Origin: Phytophthora colocasiae
Lineage: Eukaryota > Oomycota > Peronosporomycetes > Peronosporales > Peronosporaceae
Length of the DNA stretch: 64,000 bases
Assembly: GCA_018806915.1 (NCBI GenBank)
Contig: JAGKQI010000030.1
Coordinates: forward strand, 94,501 to 158,500
Direction: 5' to 3'
In this document: positions 11,095 to 21,739 of the stretch, in pieces
Position numbering within the stretch: position 1 is the first letter of the stretch
Layout of the letters: the number at the start of each line of letters is the position of its first letter
The notes under the pieces: generated by a model
Databases searched by the model: none
The model's input: the letters and a program-made list of their open reading frames with translations, nothing else
What the model was told of the DNA's origin: nothing
Translations under genes and position numbers: made by a program

Positions 11095-13194
11095 CTAAAT
11101 GCCGTCGGCGAATCTTCTTATTTTCCTCCGTTGTCGACGACTCTCGAAGAACGCTACCACTTCATGTTCAGCAATACAGGGCTCTTCCTGTTTTACTAAT
11201 TCTATTGCGTTGTACAGTGGCTTGGGACGACAGTAAAATTGAGTGTCAGAGTTTTTTTCTCCAAAGTGTCCCGAATTGATTCTCCATCTCTCTTACAGAA
11301 GGGAATGGCGGGAAGCCGGTGCTGTACTCTTGCCAAGCAGCAGTGACAGTGTCAATTTGCCGCGACATTCGGAAGTCAGGACACACTGATGCTGGTTCAG
11401 GTACGTCTGACTGCTCATAATTTCCATACTAGTTACGCGAGTGTGTGGGTTACTAATGTTGGAAATGTCGAAGTTGTTGCAGGATTGCGTGTTGGATGCC
11501 TCTATGGAGACGTGTGTGTTTTCGGCCTGTAGCCGGGTTCCCATTGCAACTAGCGTCTCTCCAAGACGCAACTGAATCTGCTCTTTATGCGATTGAGCCG
11601 ACGCTTTGATTTCAGAGGTTAGTCGCTCGAACCCACTGTTAATATGTTGGAATAATTGGGCTGTTGTTGATCTCAACTCCTTTATGTCCTCAGATACGAT
11701 TGGCATGGCTTGTTGTAGGAGCAAATGTTCAGGATGCTGAGTTGTCGTTACAGTCTGCAGAAGTTCGTCCCGGAAAGCATGAAACAAGACACTGCTGACT
11801 ATTGGATGCAGGAACAATGGGTGTGTGTAGTTGCATCAAAATGACGACGTCTTGTAGAATAACAACTCGCATGTATCACAATAAATTGACAAAGCTTTTT
11901 CCGGCGATTTCGCGACCTCCAGCTAGCATAACCTTTTCCGATTCGTCCAGGTTAGGAAATATCATCGCTTGTAAGTCTAGTGGAGGTTCCAAGAGTGACC
12001 GGGGGATGTAATATCGATTTGCTTCTGGACCAAAGCCGGCGAGAACTCGGAGACAATCAAATGGGATTACGTGATTTGCATAAGCTCCATTCCTGCTCTT
12101 TGTTGCCCAGTGACCTTGTTTATCGACGGATTCGGCTGATGCACCGCCTGATTCAGCAGTTGCAGCTTGCTTTCGGCCTAGTTGGGTTTTGATTGTGCTT
12201 TGGACCCCAATTAAACTATATATCGCTTTCAATGCTGAGTACTGCTGAGGGTACGTCGATTGGATCGTGGGTCCCGCGCCTTTTAGCACGAAGATTGGGT
12301 ACCAGTGTTCTCGTTTACTGAAGTCTGGCCAGGGCTCGTCGCCAACATGCCACCGATGAAAAAAGTAGAGAGCCAACGCGCTAAATGGACAGCGTTCTAC
12401 ATTTTTGTGTCTCATCAAAGCAGTCTCTTCGACGTTTCCGTACTGATTTTTCTTTGATTTCCTCCACACAGAACGCAGTAGACTGGCACCACATACACCT
12501 TCGTTTTCGTAGACAATGAGGCCGATATGAGGTAAGCACAAGCGTCGTATGTTGTCTCCACGAGATGACAAACCCAACGAGAGCAAAACATCTGCACGAT
12601 GACGAAGCCCTTCTTCGGTGCCGCAATTGAACATTTCATCTACTATTCTTTGAACAGTCGATTCACTGAACGTTGCATCCACCATTGTCTTTTCACCAGC
12701 ATCTTGAAATGTGTCAGCTTCATGTTGTACCGTAGCCACTTTTTTTGCTTTAGCAGCTCTTTGACAGTATTTGGTCGAACCGGTTGACGGATATTCGTTC
12801 CTAAACTAAATTGCAGCCTCCACAAATCCATTATTGCGTTAACATACGCAGCTAGGGTCGAATGACCGATTACAGCACCAACATCAGCGTCGCTACGTGT
12901 AGACGTATCACCAGAATCTGAAGACGTACATCCAGTATCAGATTTACGTTTTCTTCCGCGTTTTCGGACATGACGGTTCTGTATTGACGAGAGAAACAGC
13001 ACCATCTTTGACTCGTTGACTAGCTCGTCGCTATAGCCTTTGCTCTTCATCCATTCAAGAAACCCGAGCGCTTTTGGAGAGTAGAGAAGTGTTGTAGCGT
13101 TAGGTCTTTGAGAATTTCTCGTAGCATGAACACGAAGTACGGCTTCTTTTTCCTGTAGTGCAAGTTGAATGGCCTGTTCGTTGTGTGCAGCCAA
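11095..13194 (-). pseudogene. Crypton-type tyrosine recombinase with C-terminal GCR1_C-like domain
   Basis: Cryptons are DNA transposons moved by a tyrosine recombinase. Reading from 13194: an N-terminal core-binding-like part (TTLLYSPKALGFLEWMKSKGY, HSTLAAYVNAIMDLW), then the catalytic region (12739-11876) with RGDNIRRLCLPHIGLIVYENEG, RHKNVERCPFSALALYFFHRW and HWATKSRNGAYANHV, whose Tyr is the likely nucleophile. A coiled-coil-like linker follows (11293-11817), and then, in other frames at about 11360-11110, a GCR1_C-type DNA-binding domain (FRMSRQIDTVTAAW, RPKPLYNAIELV). A frameshift at the A-run near 12750 splits the recombinase and at least two more break the C-terminus. Cryptons lack terminal inverted repeats, so the element's edges are not placed. 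Confidence 0.8.
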
Positions 13195-13800
13195 CAGCGC
13201 AGCGGCACTTGATGCTGGGTGGGTAATTACTCCTGTGCATTCGTATCACGAACGACCTACGTTAGACCTACTCTGGAAGTGAATTGAAGTCGTATTCGTA
13301 CCATTGATATTACGGCAGGACTGCTGCTCGGACATGATTCTCAGTTTCTTTTGCACTTGGAATTGCTTTTTTTTTTACTGTTTTGGAAAATTGCTATTTA
13401 TACTCGGTCACAAAACTAATAGTGACCGTGGTCACAACCCTATGACTGTAGAATAGATAGCCACAAAACAAATTATTGATTGACCCGAGTCTTGGGGCTC
13501 AATAAAATAACAATCTTATTTTTCACAACCCGGACTGTAGTAATAGACAATCTTATTTTTCGAATATGTTCTGCATACTTTATCCTAATCCCATACCTTT
13601 TTGCTACTTCCGTATGTACATAGTTTTTTGTCAGGCCGAGCTGCTGCTTGTGCCAACGAATATCACTCGTTAACGGAGTACTCTCGTAGTATCTTCGAAG
13701 TAAACATGTGTTCTTCACCCAAATTGACTACTCCAATTAGAAAATAAGGTACCAAGAACTATAGTACTTCGTCCCAGCAATGTCATAGCTCTGTAAATAA
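13195..13800. other. AT-rich intergenic segment
   Basis: Nothing firm. A minus-strand ORF of 81 codons (13473-13718) is open but resembles no family I know. Short inverted GTGACC/GGTCAC words occur near 13410-13435. Confidence 0.35.
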
Positions 13801-15638
13801 TCAGACACGCCTGTGTTTCTTGCGCACACCCTCGCCCCGTGACTCCTGTTCACTAGCTTCATGTTCAAAACGTGACACAAGCTGTAAGGCTTCGTGTGCC
13901 GTCGGCCGAGCAATCAGGTCTGTGTTCATCATCCGATTTAGGAAAAGTGTTCTTTGGGGGTCCGCAATCCATTCCTCCTCAATTTTACTTTTCTTTACCA
14001 GGTATCCCACGGCCCATAAGTCAACCGCAATCATGTGGGTTCCACCTTCCACAAAAATTTCAGAAGCGTGTTCCTCGCGATTCAAGTGATCGCCGCTGGG
14101 ATATTTCTGCGGACTTTGAGCTGCATCAGCAAAGTCGATCAAATACCATTCAGTGCAATCGATACGCTTGATCCAGCGGATGTCTCTGTGCATCCACCCG
14201 TTGTGATGGAGGACTACAAGAGCCTCGAGAACGTTCCGGAGAGCGATGAACAGCTGCATGGCTTCACCTCAATGCCGCGGGGCTTTGTCTCATTTGGTCC
14301 GAATCCACCGTGACAACTGCATCGGCCCAAGGAACCTTAAAAGGCTTCAAAGACTCGTAGATCAGCTTCACACGACGATACTCTTCTTTCGTAGGAAAGA
14401 TCTTATCGACGAAAGTCGGACTCAATCGTATCTTGACGCCGTTGTCGCGATGGATGTCCATGAACTCGATCTCTGCCGAGGCCGGACAGTTTCGCACAAT
14501 TGCCGGGAAAAGTAGACACAAATTCAAAAGTGCCAGTACAAGTCGAAAACGCTCCGACGGTTGCTGCAAGTTAAAACCTCCAATAGGGTGGGTTTTAACG
14601 ATGCTTTTTTGGGCTTCTCCACGACATCTTGCCCCATGTCGTCACGTACCACCACATCTTGCCCCATGTCGTTACGCACCACCACATCTTGATAAATAGC
14701 AAATAATTCTAGCTCGAAGCCCGACGCAGCATAGCCAAACAAATACGGCACTCCACCGTAAGACCACACCAGCTTTTTAGAGAGCTCCTCACGAGGCACG
14801 GTGACAGGAGTACGAGGTTCTTTCTCCTCACCACGAAAGACACAGACACGATTCAAAACAAACAAAAAGTCGGGTCGCTTCAAACCTGACGAGGACTTCC
14901 TGCACGAATCCCGGTTGACGTAAGCACGTCGAAACACAAACTCGAGCACCACACGGATAATTGAATCCCAGAAATAATGGAATGCACTCTCTGTGGCGTC
15001 TCCATCCACCGTCGGGTGCAGGAACGCATGGCTAAACACCGCATCTTTTAAAAGTTCGCAAGGCGAAATGTCGTTTACCTCGGAACAACTTATCTCGAAG
15101 GACTTGTCCTAGTATCAATGGATTCGACCAAGCTTGAAACACGGACTTTGGTAACCCAATCTTCACAGGGAGAGGTCGCCCAATAAGTTCTTTTAGACTT
15201 CCCCGTGTCGGCAGTGAGTCGATTTCCGCAACTTCGTTATTATGAAATCTCGATAATCATACGTCCGTCCCATCCAAAATAGGCGCACTACTCGTCCCAG
15301 CAGGCATCTCCACCAGCACGTGAACCACGACACACGTTTGGCCCAAACAACGACGGGTCTTTTTCTCTGTTCAACTTCATGACGAGCGCAGCTTCTGCAG
15401 TTTTGAAATGTCACCTGGGTTATGCAGCATCTCGTCCAGGTCATCATTGTCAGGCAACCAACCACCCACCACCCACCGTCTTCGCCAGGAAGAGCTCCAG
15501 CTTACGCGCAGGACACGTGATGTCCTCGTTTGCTTTCTTAATCTTTACCTTCAGTTCACCCACAAATTCATTCTCACCGATGACTACGGGGAACGCGCTA
15601 CCCGCCGCACCAACGATCGCACAGAAAAGCTTCACCAT
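13801..15638 (-). pseudogene. CRN-A: Crinkler effector with protein-kinase C-terminus, broken
   Basis: Crinklers are secreted oomycete proteins that act in the host nucleus; a modular N-terminus carries different C-terminal domains. The start at 15638 gives [10 protein letters not shown] and the LFLAK motif near residue 50. Further on, in another frame, HVLVEMPAG (near 15320) marks the usual end of the N-terminal region. The C-terminal part (15039-13801, in three frames) looks like the CRN8-type kinase domain: PDFLFVLNRVC, FGYAASGFELEL, and the catalytic-loop-like HRDIRW followed by YLIDFADAA (DFG-like DFA) and DLWAVGYLV. A short protein repeat (VVVRNDMGQD, VVVRDDMGQD) lies in the middle. Several frameshifts and a stop shortly after LFLAK make it a pseudogene as read. 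Its kinase half is duplicated, inverted, at 17662-18508. Confidence 0.8.
14029..14884 (-). repeat. inverted repeat, left copy (CRN kinase segment)
   Basis: About 850 bp nearly identical, in inverse orientation, to 17662-18508. The junctions fall inside CRN-A coding sequence, so the right copy derives from a CRN kinase gene rather than from an independent element. Confidence 0.85.
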
Positions 15639-16050
15639 CTTTCCTCGAGCCGGAAGATTCTGGAAGAATTTTAAGCGGGTGTGTGACTTTCAACCAATGA
15701 TGAGACGCATCGGCGTTGAAGTAGAACTTACTCTGACTGAAACAACACCTCAATAGTAGCCCCTCTAAGCAGACATCTCGCTATTTGTATGCAAATTCAC
15801 CTAACCCTATATAATCATTTACGTGCGGCCTGAGGTGTTGATTCACTCAAAGGAAGTCGAATCTCTGTACTAGGGATTTGTATGGGTCGGTCGTGGGAAG
15901 CAACTTCTTCGTGCCCAAACAACACCCGAGGGTTATTTAGTGTTATTTGACCAATGATCGACCGTCCCGCTTCAGAAAAAGTGCAGACACTTTTTCAAAA
16001 TAAAAATGGAAAAATATTTGTTATTGTGACTTTGGCGAATTAGAAAGTGT

Positions 16051-16350
16051 AGTCATACTAGAAAGTACGCGTCATACCTCCAAGTACGAGTTCATACCAA
16101 AAAGTACGAGTTCATACCAAAAAGTACGCGTTCATACCAGAATGTATGATACGTATGACCTCGTACTTCCTGGTATGACCTCGTACTTCTTGGTATGACC
16201 TCGTACTTCTTGGTATGAACTCGTACATTCAAGTCTGATCTGAGCGTACTTTTTGGTATGAATGTCTCGTACATTTTGGTATGAACTCGTACTTATTTTG
16301 GTATGAACTCGTACTTTTTGGTATGAACTCGTACGTTTTGGTATGAACGC
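16051..16350. repeat. inverted minisatellite (about 20-bp units)
   Basis: Five units of the form TCATACCAAAAAGTACGAG read rightward, then the orientation flips near 16145 and about ten units of the reverse complement (GGTATGAACTCGTACTTTTT and variants) follow. The array is therefore a long imperfect palindrome, about 350 bp from the start of the zinc-finger/J-like gene's 3' end. No gene overlaps it. Confidence 0.9.
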
Positions 16351-16428
16351 GATAGTTAAATGAACACCATAGTAGCAATGAAAACGTCGTAGACATCAGT
16401 CTTATGGCCTCCCCGTCTCACTACAGCC

Positions 16429-17413
16429 TCAACTACTTCGAGCCGCCTGCTTTGCCTTCAGGTACGATTCCTTGTACTGCCGAAAGGTAGCACATGGCCC
16501 AATGCTCTCCAGTTTCGAGATGGTCTTTTTCAACTTGGTCACTTGCTCACCCCGCTCGGCTTCGGCCTTGTCCTTCCGAGCTTGGAATTCAGCCAGGTGT
16601 CGGTCCCTTGCTCTCATGTAGCGCTCCACCATCTTGCGATAGTCTCGAAAGTTTGCTGTCAGCGTCTCAAAGTCGTATTCAGTCTGGTCCTTTGCTTTAC
16701 GTGCCAAAGCTACTCGCCGGCGCTCATTGGAATACTCCACATCCGTCATAGCGTCCAGTTCCGCTTGGGGCTTCATGTAGATATCGGCCTTCAGTCCATC
16801 TCCAAAAGCGTTGAAGGCCCTGGCAGTCTTGTCCCAGTGCGCCATCACTTCCTCAATGCGGGCTCCAAACCTGTTCTTCTGTCCGCGCAGCTTGTCCGGA
16901 TGGAGAACGAAGATTGCTGCCCGGTAAAGCTCTTTCGGTGTGGTCATGATAGGACCGTGGTTGTACTTTGCCTTGCAACGTGCCTTCAGCTCTTCAAGAA
17001 AGTGGGCGAAAAGCTCTGGGTCCAAGCTGACACCATAGAGCAAATTTCGCTTCGATAGAGCTGTCCAAGCCGTACACTCCAGTTCTTCCACCTCAACTTG
17101 CTGAGCTTCGAGTTCAGAGAGCTGCTTCCGAGCCACTAAACGTTACATGGGTTAAAAAATATAATATATTTTTCAAATATTTACAATATATACCTTCAAG
17201 GCGTCCGAATTGGTCGAATATGCGCTTTTCCTGCCGCTTTTGGAGGACCTTCACCTTATTGCGGGCGTATGAGTCCCGGTTTATCGCCTTTCGCGACTTT
17301 GCCGGCTTCTTCTTGCCACACACCTTGCGGTGCTTGGCCATGTTCGACTTCGACACGAGCTTGGAGCATGTGGGGCACTCGCCCTTCGGCGGTATGGCGT
17401 CACTGCTCTCCAT
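16429..17413 (-). CDS. zinc-finger plus J-domain-like protein, two exons, intact
   Basis: Exon 1 (17413-17194) and exon 2 (17135-16429) join in frame across a 58-bp GT-AG intron (17193-17136), giving about 308 residues. The N-terminus has a C2HC-type finger (CPTCSKLVSKSNMAKHRKVC, about residues 14-33) followed by a Lys/Arg-rich stretch suited to nuclear targeting. The middle holds a J-domain-like segment around VLHPDKLRG with the HPD motif, then FNAFGDG. The C-terminus is a charged coiled coil (ERGEQVTKLKKTISKLESIG). HPD in a J domain stimulates Hsp70 ATPase; whether this protein does so is inference. It sits alone between two inverted CRN kinase segments and has no frame lesion. I know no named gene for it. 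Confidence 0.75.
17136..17193 (-). other. intron of the zinc-finger/J-like gene
   Basis: 58 bp, GTATAT at the donor and CGTTTAG at the acceptor on the minus strand. Splicing keeps the frame and replaces a stretch that would otherwise run to a stop. Confidence 0.8.
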
Positions 17414-17661
17414 TGTCCGACCAAATTCTACGACTTACATGATCGGAGCGTCTGGTCACTGTTCCTCGTTGATTATTGGTCAATACTGATTTTTGTTGTG
17501 GTCGCATATGATTGGCTAATAAAAATGTTATTTGGGTGTTATTTGGTGTTGTTTCAGGGAAAGAAGCATACAAGATGCGACGGACACGTCGTTGTAACGC
17601 AACGACGTAGCGTCTCATCATTGGTTAAAACTCGTGTCCGCTTAAGAACGCCAAATTTTTT

Positions 17662-18508
17662 TTTGAAGCGACCCGACTTTTTGTTTGTTTTGAATCGTGT
17701 CTGTGCCTTTCGTGGTGAGGAGAAAGAACCTCGTACTCCTGTCACCGTGCCTCGTGAGGAGCTCTCTAAAAAGCTGGTGTGGTCTTACGGTGGAGTGCCG
17801 TATTTGTTTGGCTATGCTGCGTCGGGCTTCGAGCTAGAATTATTTGCTATTTATCAAGATGTGGTGGTGCGTAACGACATGGGGCAAGATGTGGTGGTAC
17901 GTGACGACATGGGGCAAGATGTCGTGGAGAAGCGTAAAAAAAGCATCGTTACAACCCACCCTATTGGAGGTTTTAACTTGCAGCAACCGTCGGAGCGTTT
18001 TCGACTTGTACTGGCACTTTTGAATTTGTGTCTACTTTTCCCGGCAATTGTGCGAAACTGTCCGGCCTCGGCAGAGATCGAGTTCATGGACATCCATCGC
18101 GACAACGGCGTCAAGATACGATTGAGTCCGACTTTCGTCGATAACATCTTTGCTACGAAAGAAGAGTATCGTCGTGTGAAGCTGATCTACGAGTCTTTGA
18201 AGCCTTTTAAGGTTCCTTGGGCCGATGCAGTTGTCACGGTGGATTCGGACCAAATGAGACAAAGCCCCGCGGCATTGAGGTGAAGCCATGCAGCTGTTCA
18301 TCGCTCTCCGGAACGTTCTCGAGGCTCTTGTAGTCCTCCATCACAACGGGTGGATGCACAGAGACATCCGCTGGATCAAGCGTATCGATTGCACTGAATG
18401 GTATTTGATCGAGCAGCTCAAAGTCCGCAGAAATATCCCAGCGGCGATCACGTGAATCGCGAGGAACACGCTTCTGAAATTTTTGTGGAAGGTGGAACCC
18501 ACACGATT
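17662..18508 (+). pseudogene. CRN kinase fragment, inverted copy of CRN-A middle part
   Basis: Encodes the same segment as 14884-14029 (PDFLFVLNRVC, FGYAASGFELEL, the MGQD repeat, VNCPASAEIEFMD-like residues, then HRDIRW at about 18360). It lacks the LFLAK N-terminus and the end of the kinase, has a frame change near 18280 between the two kinase parts and a 10-base deletion near 18410 relative to CRN-A, so it cannot make a CRN. Flanking DNA on each side is unrelated to that of CRN-A. Confidence 0.82.
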
Positions 18509-18948
18509 AGCATGATTTAAACGTACGCGACCGTAGAATAATATTCACGAGTTATTCCGATGCGATTAAATTCGAGAAGGAAGCTGAACATGGTTAAATC
18601 GAACCAGTACACTTTCGCGTACACGCCATTGTAACCACAAGCAACGAGATGAATGACGAGAATGATAAGCCACCAGAACGTAAAGCCACAGGGAGACAAA
18701 CAGACGTGCCGAGTCTCATGAGCAGTTTTCGGAATTTTCAGCAAAGTTCTCATTTGCTGTATCTGTCTTCAAAATCGAGAGGATACCAAGTACTTCAAGT
18801 ATTTGGTATTTCGGTGCATGATGATACAGATGCTCGAAGTGTTGGCCAGTTCTTCTGGAGAGGCGTCTGATAACATCTGAGACTGATTTTCGCGCCATGG
18901 AGCTGATAAGTTCTCCTGTTCTCCATCATAGATCTTCTGTAGGAAAGG
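18509..18948. other. intergenic spacer
   Basis: About 440 bp between the kinase fragment and the 3' end of CRN-B. Only short ORFs without recognisable similarity. Confidence 0.4.
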
Positions 18949-20481
18949 CTAATGTGATAGATTATATAACCCATGAATCCCCACTAGCCGTACCAAGTCC
19001 GTCTCCTTGCCCTTCGGCCAACCAAACGGTACGAGTAGTCCGTTTCCTGTCACAGTTGAGAAGTTGAACGTGCTCAGCTTGTCTTGCTCGACAACGAAGA
19101 TAATCTCCATTGTCTTCACCTCGAAACTTTGGGGCGACTCCGACAGCATCTTAAGCCAACCGTAAAAGTGATCGATGCGGAAAGAATGCTTGTGGGCACT
19201 CGTCACTTGCACAAAACACACATGCTGAGTGCGCTTGCACACCATGATAGCGTCATATCCACCTTGGTTCCATTTTTCTGGCTTGATCCAAACGGGGTGT
19301 GCAGAATAAAGCGTAGGTATTCCATCTTCGACCACAATAGCTGATTCACCCCACTTGTCAACCGTGTTGCCTGCCGCATCGACCAGAGCGAGACCGCCGT
19401 TTCGAAGACTTGCGAAGAACACCATCTCCAACATCCATCCGTTTAATGCTGGGTTTGAACTGTCTCGATGCGTCGGCATGAACTTCTCAATAGCCTCTGG
19501 ACCGCATATGACGGCAATCAGCGTCGCAGCATACTGACTGATCACAGGCGACACTGCACCCACGTCGTGAGGTCGCTTGAACATCCCAAACAGACGGTTG
19601 ATGCTTGAAGATGAACGCTGGCCACTCGTGGCAACAGTCGTAGCATCGTTTAAAGAATCCACGGCATCGCTCAACTTCGTCGCCACCGTCGCAGTGTGGA
19701 AGTGAAACATATAAGGAACCACCTGCGTAGTAGTACTTGGACTCTACCATTGCCTCGCGAGTCATCTCTTCCTCCGGCAACACTGCAGGGGCATCCAGAC
19801 GTTGTGTCACACTCTCGAACACATCGTCATCCTTGATCGCATTGAGGTACTCATCCAGTGTCCATGACCACACACGGAACTCCCTTGCACGAGTCAGAAT
19901 CTCCATGTCTTCTTGAAACTTCCCACGGGCGGCAACTGAACAAACAAAAGCAAGCCGCCGCTGCTTCACTCCGTTGCTGTGAAGGAACCATCGGACGCAC
20001 TTGCGTGTCAACTTAATAAACTCGTCTGCAGCAGTCCACCCGTCAACAAGCACGAGATGGTGCTTCTTGTCATCATCAACCATCAACACGTTATCCACGT
20101 CCGAGATATCAAGAATTCGAGTCTTTCGTTCGTCGCCGATGAGGCGCACACATTGCCAATCCATAAACTTGCCCACGTGGATCCATGTCACCATCCATTC
20201 ACTTCTGTTCAGAGTCGACGCGAATGCCATGGCTGTGGTTGACTTTCCCGTTCCAGGAGGGCCGAGAATCCAGCCCAAATGACCTTTGTTCAATACTTCA
20301 TCGCGCAAGAACTCGAATTGGCGGTGGAATGAGGGCCTGCAGTAGAGCATCATGCGAACGGGTGGAAGGCCGGACTCGTCGACATCTTCTTTCTCCAGCA
20401 GGAAGTATTGTGAGTTCCGATCATAAGCGTGTGATCCCATGGATACCGCACTTTGCTGAGCTTCTGGGAGTTCCACTAACA

Positions 20482-21007
20482 GGCACATACATAATAAAGG
20501 CCCGCATGTATACAGACTGTATTGAGGGTATCCGGATGCACAGCAAACCCTGCTACTGTACATGTACTGTAGTAGATTACCCTATACAGCTAAGTATACA
20601 TCACAACAGATACTTGCGCCGAATTCCCAGCACTAGCCCATGGAAGTACTGGCTTGCCTGTGGCGTCTTGGTTTGATTGAAGTACCAAGATCGCCACAGG
20701 CATTCATCGAGGTCTGGGGGACGACGCTCTTCCGCATGCCCCGCTCACTTTTCAGGCGTGCCTTTATCTTTATGGGCGCCGGTGGAGGGGTCTACAAAAT
20801 TCTTAGAGTGGTTAACCCACTGATGGCTGTAGCCCATCACGGCTAAGTATCAGTTGTTCTCGAGGGTGTGAAGGAGGTCCTTGTTCGGCCCGCTCTGCAC
20901 CTCCGTCACGTACGACTTCAACAACATGTCCGACATGATCCTATAGGTCCGAATCCGGATGTATGTATACAGTCTGTATACATGCGGGCCTTTATTATGT
21001 ATGTGCC
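20482..21007. mobile_element. 526-bp hAT-like miniature inverted-repeat element
   Basis: Perfect terminal inverted repeats of 41 bp begin GGCACATACATAATAAAGGC at the left and are mirrored at the right. The insertion is flanked by the 8-bp duplication CACTAACA (20474-20481 and 21008-21015). An 8-bp TSD points to the hAT superfamily. There is no transposase. Inside, 20655-20702 forms a hairpin with arms of about 17 bp (GCCTGTGGCG ... CGCCACAGGC). It sits in the CRN-B coding sequence. Confidence 0.9.
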
Positions 21008-21274
21008 CACTAACACGTTAATGTTTTCTTCTCCAAGCGAGGGATTCGCGCCAAACAACTCCTTCTTGTTAAGCTTCCACGACGAACGCATCTTTATGTA
21101 CTGCTTGTTGACATCTCCTCGTAAGAAAGTATCCAAGTTGTCGTCGTCCACCAGCCACGTGGTTTCTCCTTCCTTCCGCGCCAAGTACAGCGTCAGCAAC
21201 CGTGGAGGAACAGTGTGCTGCTCGGTGCTCAAGATGCCAGCGATCTTCTCCTGCAGCGCGCTCACTTTCACATC

Positions 21275-21502
21275 TGTCGATTGATGGTCATTGCAGAGGT
21301 AGGAAGAACACGAGAGGGAGGTAGCAAAGCCTCCGGGTCTAGACTTGTGCTGCTTGGGCAGGAGGTGGCGGAACTGGAAGTGATGCCGCTCTCTAGCTCA
21401 AGAGGCACAAGTCGCACCGACCCAATGTATATTTATAGCATGCAACCTAGAGATCTTATTAACAGGGAGCATATCAATAGTAATAGGAGTAGTACTCCGA
21501 CA
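21275..21502 (-). repeat. Copia 3' LTR
   Basis: 228 bp, TGTCGATTGATGG ... CTCCGACA on the plus strand, matching 26510-26737 with two substitutions. Confidence 0.95.
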
Positions 21503-21513
21503 ATCCCCCTTGC
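21503..21513 (-). other. Copia polypurine tract
   Basis: On the minus strand GCAAGGGGGAT directly abuts the 3' LTR, the position of the plus-strand primer. Confidence 0.75.
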
Positions 21514-21739
21514 TCGCGTTGTCCAGCAAGCGACCATCGCAACTGGAGATGACGAACGTCAACTGTGATTATCACTGGTGAGACGACCTTCGTTCACCAT
21601 CATCTCATGAACATCACAAGAGATACTAGTACACGCGCACGAACTTCGTGCCACGAACATCGCGTAGAACACTGCCCACAAACTTTACGACTGTAGAATT
21701 GGTGACGACCTTCGTCCACCTCACGACCCTCGTGATTTG

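Noticed and set aside
10321..13440. Terminal inverted repeats of the Crypton from GTGACC words
   Set aside because: Matches are only 6-8 bp and Cryptons are not expected to have them.
15379..15756. Plus-strand ORF over the CRN-A N-terminus
   Set aside because: Shadow of the minus-strand CRN frame, which has the LFLAK motif.
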